Part shown: piece by piece, positions 20,571 to 28,987 of the stretch
Layout of the letters: each line of letters opens with the position of its first letter
Numbering within the stretch: the first letter of the stretch is position 1
From: Protula sp. h YS-2021
Taxonomy: Eukaryota > Annelida > Polychaeta > Sabellida > Serpulidae
DNA: 64,000 nucleotides
Assembly (NCBI GenBank): GCA_949752745.1
Contig: OX457024.1
Coordinates: 53,260,510 to 53,324,509 of the forward strand
Direction: 5' to 3'
Translations under genes and position numbers: made by a program
The notes under the pieces: generated by a model
What the model saw: only the letters and a program-made list of their open reading frames with translations
Told to the model about the DNA's origin: nothing
The model's database searches: none

Positions 20571-23500
20571 ATGGCAACAGTCTACTGTCATGAATGCGAT
20601 GTGACATTTCCATCTCTGGAAGTGTTCGTGACACATAGATGTAAACCAGCTAGGTTGAAACGTGCTCGTGAAGAGCTTGTTGAGCAGATTGAAGCCAAGA
20701 GACGAAAGACGGTACAAGATGGTGTTATCAGACCTGATCCGTTCCTCTGCTGTGAATGTATTAAAATATTTCCATCTATGGATGCGTTTGACACACATGT
20801 ATGCAAAGAACCAAAGACAGTGCAAGTAGGCAGAGGCAGAAGAGTGAGTCTTGGTGAAAACGCACAGGAAAGACGGTTTGAGCCTGAAGATGGATCGGAT
20901 TTGCTACTCGAAATGCGACAACAAGAGAATAGAATCAAGAGACATTTGCTAGAGACGTTAAACCGTGGCATGAAATGGTACATTGTGGTACATGCACGCT
21001 TCAAGAAAATGACACCAAATGTTGAAGGCGTGATGGTAGAACAAGTGGATAATGCCTTCATCAGTAGTCCGACATATGCAGCATACAATCCAACAGATAT
21101 TGAGAAGGACTTGCCAGAAGCCTATAAAGAATTGTTTACCAGGTTTGATGAACATGAGCGACAAGGCTCTGGCTGGGTGTTGGATAACATATTATTCATT
21201 GAAGTGCATACAGCTACGTCAGCGCCACTGGAAGCGAGCAGTTTTATCCCACTACCGAAGAAAGTAAAGAGTACAAAGGCTGTGTTAAACATTCAGAATA
21301 AAGACAACAAATGTTTCTTATGGTCTGTATTGGCTCACCTTCACCCTTCAACAAATGTAAACCCACAGCGTGTACATCAATACAAAGCATTTGAGAACGA
21401 ATTGAAGGTAGAAGGCATGACATTTCCCACACCGATTACAGACATTTCAAAGTTTGAAAAGGAGAATGATGTGTCCATTAACGTGTTTGGATATGAACAT
21501 GATGTCGTTGTTCCGATACAACTGAGTCGAAACACCAGCGCCAACAGCGCCAGAGAAATCAACTTGCTTTTGATTAGCAATGACAAGACAAGACATTACT
21601 GCCTCATCAAGAATTTCAGCAGACTGATGGCTTATCGATCAAAGTGCAAGAATGCAGCTTTTTATTGTTTCAACTGTCTTCATGGGTTTACACGACAAGA
21701 TCTGTTAGACAAGCATCGTGAAGTGTGTGGCAAGCATGGAGCACAACGTTTATCATTCCCCAAGAAACCTTTCATCAAGTTCAAGAATGTAGCCAAACAA
21801 CAGCGAGCGCCCTTTGTCATTTATGCAGACTTTGAATGTTTCACGAAAAAGCATGAAGGAGACAAGTATCAGCATCATCGTCCAAACAGCTTTGCCTATG
21901 TGGTTGTCAGCCAGTATGATACACGTGCCCCAGTCGTGTATCGAGGCGATAATGCTGTGAAAGTCTTTTTAGACCATATGGTATATGAACGTGATCGTAT
22001 TGTGCATGGTCTACAACAGAAAAAGAAAATGGTCATGACTCCTGAAGATGAAGAGCATTATAAGAACGCCACAGATTGTTACATTTGTCATGAGCCTCTG
22101 GGAGCAGATCGTGTGAGAGATCATGACCATATCAATGGCAAATACCGTGGAGCTGCACATAATGAATGCAATTTACAATTCCGACTTCGAAAAGATCAGC
22201 AGGACGAAAAAGATTCTTTTATCATTCCTGTCTTTTTTCACAATTTACGAGGCTATGACAGCCATTTGATCATGGAAGAAATTGGAAAGTTCAAAAACGA
22301 AACCATTACAGTCATTCCCAACACCGTTGAGAAATATATTGCATTCACCATGAGCAATCTGAAATTTACGGATAGTTATCAGTTCATGAGTACTTCTCTA
22401 CAGAAGTTGGTCTCCAACCTGGCAGCAGAAGGGAAAGACAACTTTTATAACATGACGTCACACATTCACGATAGCGACCAACAAGAGTTACTGTTGAGAA
22501 AGGGAGTGTACCCCTACGATTACGTGGATGAACCATCCAAGTTTGCTGAAACACAACTACCGTCCAAGGACAAGTTTTACAGTCTGCTCAGTGAAGAAGA
22601 CATTAGCGATGAGGATTATGCGCATGCGCAGAAGGTGTGGGAGACATTTCACTGTACTACATTTGGCGAATACCATGACTTGTACCTGAAATCAGATGTG
22701 TTGCTGCTGGCTGACGTGTTTGAAAACTTTCGTCACGTATGTCTCAACACGTATGAATTAGATCCTGCTCACTACTATACAGCGCCAGGACTGTCGTGGG
22801 ATGCCATGTTAAAAGCGACAAAGGTGAAATTGGAATTGATCAACGACATTGATATGTACCAAATGGTTGAACAAGGTCTACGTGGAGGAATATCTGTCAT
22901 CACACACAAGTATGCGAAAGCAAATAACCCCTACGTACCAGATTACAATCCCACGAAACCAACCAACTACTTGACGTACCTGGATGCAAACAACTTATAT
23001 GGCTGGGCCATGTCGCAAAGCATGCCGGAAAGTGGATTTATGTGGGTGAGCGAGCCAGAATCCATTGACTTTATGGATGTGGATGAAGATGACGAGATTG
23101 GATACATTTTAGAAGTGGATTTGGAATACCCATATTCAATCCATGATCGTCATAATCACTATCCAGTGGCTCCAGAACGGAAATGTGTGAAAGTGGGAGA
23201 ATTGTCAAAACATAGTCAGAAGCTACGGAAAGATCTAAACATGAAAGGCAAACCTAGTGAAAAGCTCATTCCCAACCTGTGTGACAAGAAGAAATATGTG
23301 CTTCATTATAGAAATTTACAGCAATATGTCTCACTGGGATTGAAAGTCACGAAGGTGCACCGTGCCATCATGTTTGCACAGAGCAAATGGTTGGCAAAAT
23401 ACATCTCCTTGAACACGGAAAAGAGAAAGTTGGCCAAGAACCCGTTTGAGAAAGACTTCTTCAAATTGATGAACAACTCGGTGTTTGGAAAAACCATGGA

Positions 23501-24224
23501 AAATGTAAGAAAGCGCATCAATGTGGAACTTGTTCACCAGGAAAAGCGGTTCAAGAAACTTGTGGCCAAACCGTCCTTCCACAAATTTAGAATTTTCAAC
23601 GAAGATTTGACCGCGGTACATTTGCGCAAAGTGGATCTGCTTCTGGATAAACCCATTCAAGTTGGTTTCACCATTCTCGACCTCAGCAAGGTGCTCATGT
23701 TCCATTTTCATTACAACTACATCATGACCAAGTATCCCGACGCCAAGCTGTTGTTCAGCGACACCGACAGTCTATGTTATGACATAGAAACGGACGATAT
23801 CTACAAAGACATGCAGAAACATGCTGACTTGTTCGACACAAGTGACTATCCCCCAGATCATTTCCTGCATTCCAACGTGAACAAGAAAGTGCTTGGGAAA
23901 ATGAAAGATGAGACGGCGGGCATTCCCATTGAAGAGTTTGTTGGACTTCGGCCGAAAATGTATAGTATGATATATGGTGGGAAAGAAAAACGTACGGCCA
24001 AAGGCATCACTCGCGCGTGTCAAAGACGGATGAAACATCAGCAGTATAGAGACAGTTTGTTCAACCAAACGCAAACGATGACCACAGGACACATCATACG
24101 AAGTCATAACCATCAGATCTTCTCGGAGAAGTTGAGGAAAGTGGCTCTCTCTCCTTTTGATGACAAGCGATATGTGATGAGTGATGGCTATTCCACTTTG
24201 GCGCATGGACATTACAGTATATAA
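20571..24224 (+). CDS. Protein-primed family B DNA polymerase (pPolB)
   Basis: 1217 aa, full length for Polintons. It replicates the element DNA from a terminal-protein primer in the nucleus (family knowledge). Zinc-finger-like Cys/His segments lie at residues ~6-24, ~59-77 and ~363-386. The proofreading exonuclease follows: ExoI YADFEC (~417), ExoII HNLRGYDSHL (~556), ExoIII YLKSDVLLLADVF (~704). An inserted CxxC...DHDH...HNEC zinc/HNH-like block lies at ~503-533. Polymerase motifs are A DANNLYG (~805), B KLMNNSVFGKTMEN (~965-978), C SDTDS (~1063) and LRPKMYS (~1126). All catalytic residues are present. ATG at 20571 follows a TATA box at 62 bp. Copy A shows the same N-terminus. Confidence 0.98.
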   Translation: MATVYCHECDVTFPSLEVFVTHRCKPARLKRAREELVEQIEAKRRKTVQDGVIRPDPFLCCECIKIFPSMDAFDTHVCKEPKTVQVGRGRRVSLGENAQERRFEPEDGSDLLLEMRQQENRIKRHLLETLNRGMKWYIVVHARFKKMTPNVEGVMVEQVDNAFISSPTYAAYNPTDIEKDLPEAYKELFTRFDEHERQGSGWVLDNILFIEVHTATSAPLEASSFIPLPKKVKSTKAVLNIQNKDNKCFLWSVLAHLHPSTNVNPQRVHQYKAFENELKVEGMTFPTPITDISKFEKENDVSINVFGYEHDVVVPIQLSRNTSANSAREINLLLISNDKTRHYCLIKNFSRLMAYRSKCKNAAFYCFNCLHGFTRQDLLDKHREVCGKHGAQRLSFPKKPFIKFKNVAKQQRAPFVIYADFECFTKKHEGDKYQHHRPNSFAYVVVSQYDTRAPVVYRGDNAVKVFLDHMVYERDRIVHGLQQKKKMVMTPEDEEHYKNATDCYICHEPLGADRVRDHDHINGKYRGAAHNECNLQFRLRKDQQDEKDSFIIPVFFHNLRGYDSHLIMEEIGKFKNETITVIPNTVEKYIAFTMSNLKFTDSYQFMSTSLQKLVSNLAAEGKDNFYNMTSHIHDSDQQELLLRKGVYPYDYVDEPSKFAETQLPSKDKFYSLLSEEDISDEDYAHAQKVWETFHCTTFGEYHDLYLKSDVLLLADVFENFRHVCLNTYELDPAHYYTAPGLSWDAMLKATKVKLELINDIDMYQMVEQGLRGGISVITHKYAKANNPYVPDYNPTKPTNYLTYLDANNLYGWAMSQSMPESGFMWVSEPESIDFMDVDEDDEIGYILEVDLEYPYSIHDRHNHYPVAPERKCVKVGELSKHSQKLRKDLNMKGKPSEKLIPNLCDKKKYVLHYRNLQQYVSLGLKVTKVHRAIMFAQSKWLAKYISLNTEKRKLAKNPFEKDFFKLMNNSVFGKTMENVRKRINVELVHQEKRFKKLVAKPSFHKFRIFNEDLTAVHLRKVDLLLDKPIQVGFTILDLSKVLMFHFHYNYIMTKYPDAKLLFSDTDSLCYDIETDDIYKDMQKHADLFDTSDYPPDHFLHSNVNKKVLGKMKDETAGIPIEEFVGLRPKMYSMIYGGKEKRTAKGITRACQRRMKHQQYRDSLFNQTQTMTTGHIIRSHNHQIFSEKLRKVALSPFDDKRYVMSDGYSTLAHGHYSI

Positions 24225-24225
24225 G
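24218..24225 (+). promoter_or_regulatory. TATA box overlapping the polymerase stop codon
   Basis: TATATAAG includes the TAA stop of the polymerase gene (24222-24224) and lies 55 bp before the ATG of the PC4-like gene, a normal TATA-to-start distance. It would give the small-gene block its own promoter. Confidence 0.55.
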
Positions 24226-24279
24226 GGGGAGACACTTCAACTTTAGAGTCAGTTGAGGTGTGAACACTGAAGCGTCAAC

Positions 24280-24624
24280 ATGAAAAGATCTGCAACAACG
24301 GATATGGATACTCTTGCTGATACAGTGAAAGACATGAATGTGAAACATCCTGACACTACCATCAAGAAATTAAAAGTGGAGATAGCACCAACACCACAGT
24401 CGTGGGATGGAATGCTTTCTCTAGGCAATGGAAAGTATATCAAGATTATGAAACAAAGTAATGAAGGTGTGATAAACATTCGCAAATACCTCAGAGATGA
24501 GGGGACTGGAAAAAACCGTCCAACGAAAAAGGGAATTTTGCTGACAATACCTGAATGGAAAATGCTGAAGAAGCAGGTGAAAGAAGTGGATAAAAGGCTT
24601 CGCAGACAAGACGACAAGTCATAA
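24280..24624 (+). CDS. PC4/p15 transcriptional-coactivator-like protein
   Basis: 114 aa. The N-terminal ~35 residues are polar. The rest fits the PC4 (Sub1/p15) single-stranded-DNA-binding fold: a KYIKI strand, VINIRKYLRDEG, then PTKKGILLTIPEWKMLKKQV, corresponding to the VLIDIREYW and KGISL...QW...L.QI landmarks of PC4. PC4 proteins bind ssDNA and assist RNA polymerase II transcription and replication. The protein at 60110 in element B shares the same core. It lies 55 bp behind polB, with its own TATA overlapping the polB stop, and starts a run of small genes spaced by 5-25 nt. Role in the element (late-gene activator or ssDNA binder) is inference. Confidence 0.85.
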   Translation: MKRSATTDMDTLADTVKDMNVKHPDTTIKKLKVEIAPTPQSWDGMLSLGNGKYIKIMKQSNEGVINIRKYLRDEGTGKNRPTKKGILLTIPEWKMLKKQVKEVDKRLRRQDDKS

Positions 24625-24637
24625 CAAGGTAACAATC

Positions 24638-25012
24638 ATGAATGCACTCATGTTGGACGATGGTGTTTACCTTAAAGTTAATGAGAGGAATGAAGTGATG
24701 ATGGGTTCTCGGAGATGTTCTGCTTATCGGTTTAAACCTGAAGTGTGGAAAGACTTTAAAAACATACCGCTTGAAGCTGGGTTTAAACGCAGACTTGAAA
24801 ATAAACTGGAAGTGACGGTGGCTGAATATGATTCTAAGATACGTGTGACATTCTGTAGAAATCTTTTACAGGATTATCCAAAGGATTATAAGGGAGTTGT
24901 GCCAGACACACCCTATGCACAGTTGATCTTCTTTGATATCAAGAACTGGCGCGCAATCTTACGATTCCTAGAAGCGATACAACATCCGCTGTTCGACATC
25001 ATCCGAGTATAA
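24638..25012 (+). CDS. Small protein, probable diverged PC4-like relative
   Basis: 124 aa, start 13 nt after the previous stop. No firm family match. The layout is bipartite: strands GVYLKVN and SAYRF followed by a helix with W (PEVWKDFKNI), then LEVTVAEYDSKIRVTF and a last strand-helix unit LIFFDIKNWRAILRFLEAI. That last unit resembles the GILLTIPEWKMLKKQV end of the neighbouring PC4-like protein and the ends of the next two genes. This suggests duplication and divergence from one fold. Structure comparison would be needed. Function unknown, probably nucleic-acid binding or regulatory. Confidence 0.65.
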   Translation: MNALMLDDGVYLKVNERNEVMMGSRRCSAYRFKPEVWKDFKNIPLEAGFKRRLENKLEVTVAEYDSKIRVTFCRNLLQDYPKDYKGVVPDTPYAQLIFFDIKNWRAILRFLEAIQHPLFDIIRV

Positions 25013-25017
25013 GAAAG

Positions 25018-25362
25018 ATGGAAGACGACTATGTGTTGGATTATGAATCCATAACATATGGATTCTCATACATGAGAAACTTATGTGATGATATTGTGCT
25101 ACGACATTTTGGACAGTATCTCGTCCTATCGCTTGATGACCAATCCGTGTTGAAGGATCATCTAGACAAGTTGAGAATACCCGGCTTTCTCCTAGCAGTC
25201 TCAAATGAATTAGAAGTGCGTGTGACTGAGAACGGTCTAGACGTGTTTGTACAATTTCGCCAATATGACGAGCTTACAGAAGACTGCGACATCATCACCC
25301 TCAGCACCGTGGAATGGAACGCGCTGTTGCAAGCATTGGATTGGAAAGAACCTGACGCTTGA
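25018..25362 (+). CDS. Small protein, probable diverged PC4-like relative
   Basis: 114 aa, start 5 nt after the previous stop. It has the same pattern: YLVLSLDD plus helix, then LEVRVTENGLDVFVQF and the closing IITLSTVEWNALLQAL. An acidic loop separates the strands. The reading frame ends at 25362, but the +1 frame continues open and coding-like into the next gene, so the two may once have been one reading frame (see findings). Function unknown. Confidence 0.6.
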   Translation: MEDDYVLDYESITYGFSYMRNLCDDIVLRHFGQYLVLSLDDQSVLKDHLDKLRIPGFLLAVSNELEVRVTENGLDVFVQFRQYDELTEDCDIITLSTVEWNALLQALDWKEPDA

Positions 25363-25387
25363 ATTCAAAGAGCATGGAATACAACTT

Positions 25388-25633
25388 ATGCGGGGTACCA
25401 AATCCATTGAGCTGCCACAACCTATGCGCGTGATAGACTTAGAAGAAGGATATGAACTGAAACTGTCTGAACATGTAACTGTGAAAGTGATAAAGTTTGG
25501 TGATGTGCGTTATGTGAGCTTTCATAGCATTTACAAACACGGATGTAATGTCTATGATACCTATATCAATTTAGATTCTAATGAATGGCATGCATTGATG
25601 AATGTATTGAAAAATGAATGTGATTGTAAATAG
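25388..25633 (+). CDS. Small protein with PC4-like end, start uncertain
   Basis: 81 aa from the ATG at 25388, the first Met after the previous stop in this frame. The frame is open back to 25247 and its residues from about 25360 (LEFKEHGIQL) already look coding. The protein has YELKLSEHVTVKV, VRYVSFHSIY and the family end YINLDSNEWHALMNVLKN. It may be translated by frameshifting from the upstream gene, from a non-AUG codon, or from 25388; the sequence does not decide. The C-terminus is NECDCK. Confidence 0.55.
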   Translation: MRGTKSIELPQPMRVIDLEEGYELKLSEHVTVKVIKFGDVRYVSFHSIYKHGCNVYDTYINLDSNEWHALMNVLKNECDCK

Positions 25634-25860
25634 ACTTTGTAAATAGTGTAAATAGACTTTGTAGTTAAGAATTTGTAAATAGTGTAAATAGCGTTTGTAG
25701 TTAAGAGTTTGTAAATAGTGTTTGTAAACTTTGTAAATAGAACACAATAAACAAGACAGTTGTTTGAAAACTTGGTTTGTTTTATTTAACAACAACAACT
25801 TAACTAATATAACAACAACAACAACTTAACTACAACTTAACTAATATAACAACAACAACA
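25634..25860. terminator. Convergent 3' region with TTTGTAAATAGTG repeats and two poly-A signals
   Basis: Between the plus and minus gene blocks lie ~125 bp of AGTGTAAATAG/TTTGTAAATAG repeats, a plus-strand AATAAA (25746-25751) and, on the minus strand, AATAAA (inverse at 25781-25786). CAACAACAACTTAACTAATATAA repeats follow to 25860. The two poly-A signals are only ~30 bp apart, so transcripts from the two blocks should overlap at their 3' ends. Confidence 0.65.
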
Positions 25861-26298
25861 TTAATAAAACAATGGTTTATAATGTCTATATACAAAATCC
25901 TTTACAATAAAATCGCCATCCTTTCTTTTTAATATATTCACAATATCAAACATACTCTGACCTCGAGCTCTATGCAATATATAATATACACAATAAAAAC
26001 CACATGACGATGATATTGGCGTTTGTAATGAGATAGAATTATACATATAGTCATTTCTTAAAAACATATCTAAACGATCATCGAGAGGGAACAGTCCATA
26101 AGAGTCAAAATATTCTGCAGGGTCTTTATCATAATACACTGCCACCCAATGTTCTCCTGGTTCATCTTGATCGTCTGTGTTGATCACATAGGCACCGCGT
26201 TGTAAAGACGGTAACTGGTCCATGGCAAACACGCCTTGAAACAAGTCTTTGGTCATGACATCATGACTCAATATGGCATCAATCTGCTTCGTATTCAT
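25861..26298 (-). CDS. Adenain-like capsid maturation cysteine protease
   Basis: 145 aa, the short form usual in Polintons. Catalytic landmarks of the adenovirus-protease/C5 (Ulp1-like) fold are visible: His in GEHWVAVYYD (~68-77), Asp in EYFDSYG, and the nucleophile Cys in SSSCGFYCVYY. It is expected to cleave capsid precursors during assembly (family knowledge). Its ATG overlaps the capsid-gene stop in an ATGA (26295-26298). It is the last gene of the nine-gene minus cassette, just before the minus poly-A signal. Confidence 0.93.
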   Translation of the reverse strand: MNTKQIDAILSHDVMTKDLFQGVFAMDQLPSLQRGAYVINTDDQDEPGEHWVAVYYDKDPAEYFDSYGLFPLDDRLDMFLRNDYMYNSISLQTPISSSCGFYCVYYILHRARGQSMFDIVNILKRKDGDFIVKDFVYRHYKPLFY

Positions 26299-27668
26299 GA
26301 CTGGTAGTCGAATTGGATGCTGCGATTTGCACTGATCTCAATAATGTTGTCAAATTCAGCATAGACAATGACATTGATGGTAGGTTGCAAAGCCCTAGCA
26401 AAGTTCATTTCTAGCCGCAAATTCCCATGCTTGATCAGGGGGAAATGATCATCGCCATCATAATCCGGTGTTAAGTCAAACGAAAATAAAGCATAACCTC
26501 TAGGCCAATCTTCCCGTTTTATAATGGAACTTTTCTCACCATTCAACCGATCAAACGATTTGTAAAGCGTTTCAAAAGCGTTCAGGTATTTGTTCTGTGT
26601 AATGTCAAGCTTGAGAGGTTTGGATAGAACTGGTTCACCATCCGTGTACAGTTGCATATAGTCCAGATTAAAATGATCAAAATCATATGGATTCCTCAAT
26701 ACTGATCCACCAAAAGCTTCATTATGAACCAGACCAATGACAATACGATTTGGTAATTGACCCAAAAAGATGTTATCTTTCACAAAAGACTGAAATCCTG
26801 CTGGAATAGCCAAGACTTTACATTCTTTTCTAGTGATGATGATCTTGGCAGGACTTTTCATCAATGCATCTGTATGTCCTAACTGAATACCTGGACTCAC
26901 CCTCACTTTGCGAATGGTTAAAATTGCCTCTTTCACTTCTACCTTATAGGTATTATCTGCAGCCATCAATACATAGTCATCTTTTTGTCTATGGAAACGC
27001 AACTTCAAACTGATACCATTCGGAAGATAACGATCCTGCTCAAACAAATCTATCCTTAAACCACCAGTAAGCATAACATCACGGCTAAGACGTGTATGCA
27101 AATAACGATGATGTAAACCATTATTGCCTTGCTCACCCAAGTCACCGCCGTCAGCATTGACATGAAACCCGGATACATATTGTTCATGATTAGGTCTTTT
27201 CACCTCATGACTATTCATTGACCCAGGAGTATCCTTATACATGAGACGCATAGAGCGCTCAGAATGTAGACTTTCTTCCGAATCATGGATGAGATGAGAG
27301 ATAATGCTGGTATAACCATGAGTATTGTTGCTATGCGAAACCAAACGATCATTCAGAAACAATTCAATATTAGACCATAACCCATTAAACACATCATTGA
27401 TGCAAGAGACATTATCATCTGCGCCACACTCTGTTCCATCAGCCTTTAGAATGCGACATACAATATGAAGTTTGCTGTTCTTTAAATCTAGATATTCTTC
27501 TGTACTCGCAGGAATGTAGAATTCTATTGGAGCGCCTTCTCTAATGCTTGTAAGTGGTTGATAGTCAACATTATAACTTTTCTCTACAGCAGTTTGCGTT
27601 GGTGGTACGTGAAACCATTCCAATGGAGAAAGACTACATTCACACGAATGATTATGAATGAGAGACAT
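26295..27668 (-). CDS. Major capsid protein (double jelly roll, hexon-like)
   Basis: 457 aa, in the Polinton size range. Recognised by position beside the protease and pVI-like genes and by typical text: an N-terminal FYIPASTEEYLDLKNSKL strand, a WSNIELFLND segment, long HS/NT-rich loops, and a second half with PKIIITRKE-like and FDLTPDY segments and a C-terminal NVIVYAEFDNIIEI strand. It is expected to form the pseudo-hexameric capsomers of an icosahedral shell. The ORF is intact. It starts 4 nt after the pVI-like gene. Confidence 0.92.
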   Translation of the reverse strand: MSLIHNHSCECSLSPLEWFHVPPTQTAVEKSYNVDYQPLTSIREGAPIEFYIPASTEEYLDLKNSKLHIVCRILKADGTECGADDNVSCINDVFNGLWSNIELFLNDRLVSHSNNTHGYTSIISHLIHDSEESLHSERSMRLMYKDTPGSMNSHEVKRPNHEQYVSGFHVNADGGDLGEQGNNGLHHRYLHTRLSRDVMLTGGLRIDLFEQDRYLPNGISLKLRFHRQKDDYVLMAADNTYKVEVKEAILTIRKVRVSPGIQLGHTDALMKSPAKIIITRKECKVLAIPAGFQSFVKDNIFLGQLPNRIVIGLVHNEAFGGSVLRNPYDFDHFNLDYMQLYTDGEPVLSKPLKLDITQNKYLNAFETLYKSFDRLNGEKSSIIKREDWPRGYALFSFDLTPDYDGDDHFPLIKHGNLRLEMNFARALQPTINVIVYAEFDNIIEISANRSIQFDYQS

Positions 27669-27672
27669 GATT

Positions 27673-28014
27673 TCAAAAGATATCTTTGCGATATTTTGAT
27701 GTTATCCGTCTGGCTGTTTTTCGTCTTCTGGCACGTTTCGTCGGTTGCATACGCTTTTGTTCACCAAACACACGTTCTGCTACTCGACCCGTCACATCTT
27801 TCGCGACATTCTTTGCAGCCTTCTTAAGATGTGGTGCAACGATCTTAGCCCCAGCCTTAAGTAATGGAATAGCTTTGCGAGCCAATGATCCCAGTATTGA
27901 ACAAATACCATCGCCATATTGGATTCGCGCTCCTTTGAATCCTGGTAATTCCCCGCCCACTTGACGAAGAAAATGGTTGCGATATGCAGACGGATCGTGT
28001 GTATAAGCTTTCAT
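27673..28014 (-). CDS. pVI/pX-like minor capsid or core protein
   Basis: 113 aa. The N-terminal part has HFLRQVGGELPGFKGARIQ, then a Gly/Ala-rich amphipathic stretch (LGSLARKAIPLLKAGAKIV), and a strongly basic end (KRARRRKTARR). This is the layout of adenovirus pVI/pX-like proteins: a lytic helix plus a DNA-binding tail. QVGG-E resembles an adenain cleavage site (inference). The start overlaps the penton-gene stop by 4 nt (28011-28014). Confidence 0.75.
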   Translation of the reverse strand: MKAYTHDPSAYRNHFLRQVGGELPGFKGARIQYGDGICSILGSLARKAIPLLKAGAKIVAPHLKKAAKNVAKDVTGRVAERVFGEQKRMQPTKRARRRKTARRITSKYRKDIF

Positions 28015-28769
28015 ATTGCTTTTGGTCGAAAATGAAGTTTACAGATCACCTTTCCAGTTTGAAATGGAACATCATGGCCTGTGTCGTCCTTAATATTCAT
28101 TTCTATCATGTCAAATTTGGATGTGTTTACAGGAACATAATGCGGTTCGCCATACGTTTTCATGATAATATCGCCATCATGGCCTTGTATGCCAACAGAA
28201 CGTAGTAACGGAACATAATAATCACCAACAACTTGTGGTTCACAAATGCTACAATACACATACAGTGTATAAAACCCCTGTTTCACATCCGCTTTATGGT
28301 CAGCTATACATGTTTCAGTATACCATTGATCTGGGATAAATCCTAAAATCTCAGCTAATCCAGCGGAAAAAGACACTTCATAACCATAATCGAGAAATAG
28401 AAACACACGTCGTCTAATCTTATCATACTTTAGCCGAATAGCTTCTGTAAGTTTCAGAGCATTAGTCGCTTCTTCATTGACTGCCTCACATAGTTCTTGT
28501 ATGGTTCTATAGTACCCATAAGGAATATCGAGAGTGCTAAGAATAGGATCATCGAATAGTTCTTGTCGATACTGAATAGAGTAGTCCATGCCCTGTCTCA
28601 TCGTTGTCCATGTATGTGGATATTGAATTTCAGCTAAAGCCACTTCATATTTTCCATTCAGATAGATGGTTCGAGGCATACGAATTTGATAATTCGAAGC
28701 CTTGTTGTTGGGATAATAGGTCATACTCGCATTGCTAGGCAAAGTGATGTAAAAGCTTGTCGACTCCAT
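28011..28769 (-). CDS. Penton-like minor capsid protein
   Basis: 252 aa. The N-terminus SFYITLPSNASMTYYPNN followed by LNGKYEVALAEIQYPHTW is the characteristic start of Polinton/adintovirus penton-type single-jelly-roll proteins. A central YIQYRQ-like and LFLDYGYEVSFSAGLAEILG region follows. It is expected to fill the five-fold vertices. It lies between the lipidation-type mini protein (8-nt gap) and the pVI-like gene. Confidence 0.88.
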   Translation of the reverse strand: MESTSFYITLPSNASMTYYPNNKASNYQIRMPRTIYLNGKYEVALAEIQYPHTWTTMRQGMDYSIQYRQELFDDPILSTLDIPYGYYRTIQELCEAVNEEATNALKLTEAIRLKYDKIRRRVFLFLDYGYEVSFSAGLAEILGFIPDQWYTETCIADHKADVKQGFYTLYVYCSICEPQVVGDYYVPLLRSVGIQGHDGDIIMKTYGEPHYVPVNTSKFDMIEMNIKDDTGHDVPFQTGKVICKLHFRPKAI

Positions 28770-28777
28770 GATGGGAA

Positions 28778-28987
28778 CTAAATGGTATAGGTGCGTTGAC
28801 GTTGTCTATATACTTCACGATAGCGCGCGCCATTCAACCAAGTATGCCAAATCTCATCCTCATTCACATGGTCTTTTATTTCTCCTTCACAACACGCGCT
28901 TGTACATCTTATTTTTACAGGAATAGTTGGTTTATCTTCTTGGCAACAACAACATAGCTCTTTCAACCATGTTAAAAATTTTCCCAT
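28778..28987 (-). CDS. Mini protein with MG...CCCC lipidation-type N-terminus
   Basis: 69 aa, starting MGKFLTWLKELCCCCQ. Gly2 plus a run of four Cys next to an amphipathic helix is the pattern of N-myristoylated and palmitoylated membrane-anchored proteins. A second Cys group (CTSACCEGE) and a charged tail follow. It overlaps the upstream 189-aa gene by 16 nt. No family is assigned; a virion- or membrane-associated role is inference. Confidence 0.65.
   Translation of the reverse strand: MGKFLTWLKELCCCCQEDKPTIPVKIRCTSACCEGEIKDHVNEDEIWHTWLNGARYREVYRQRQRTYTI

Noticed and set aside
20588..21088. Minus-strand 166-aa ORF inside the polymerase gene (also 1-510 plus)
   Set aside because: Antisense shadow of the polymerase N-terminus, conserved only because the sense frame is.
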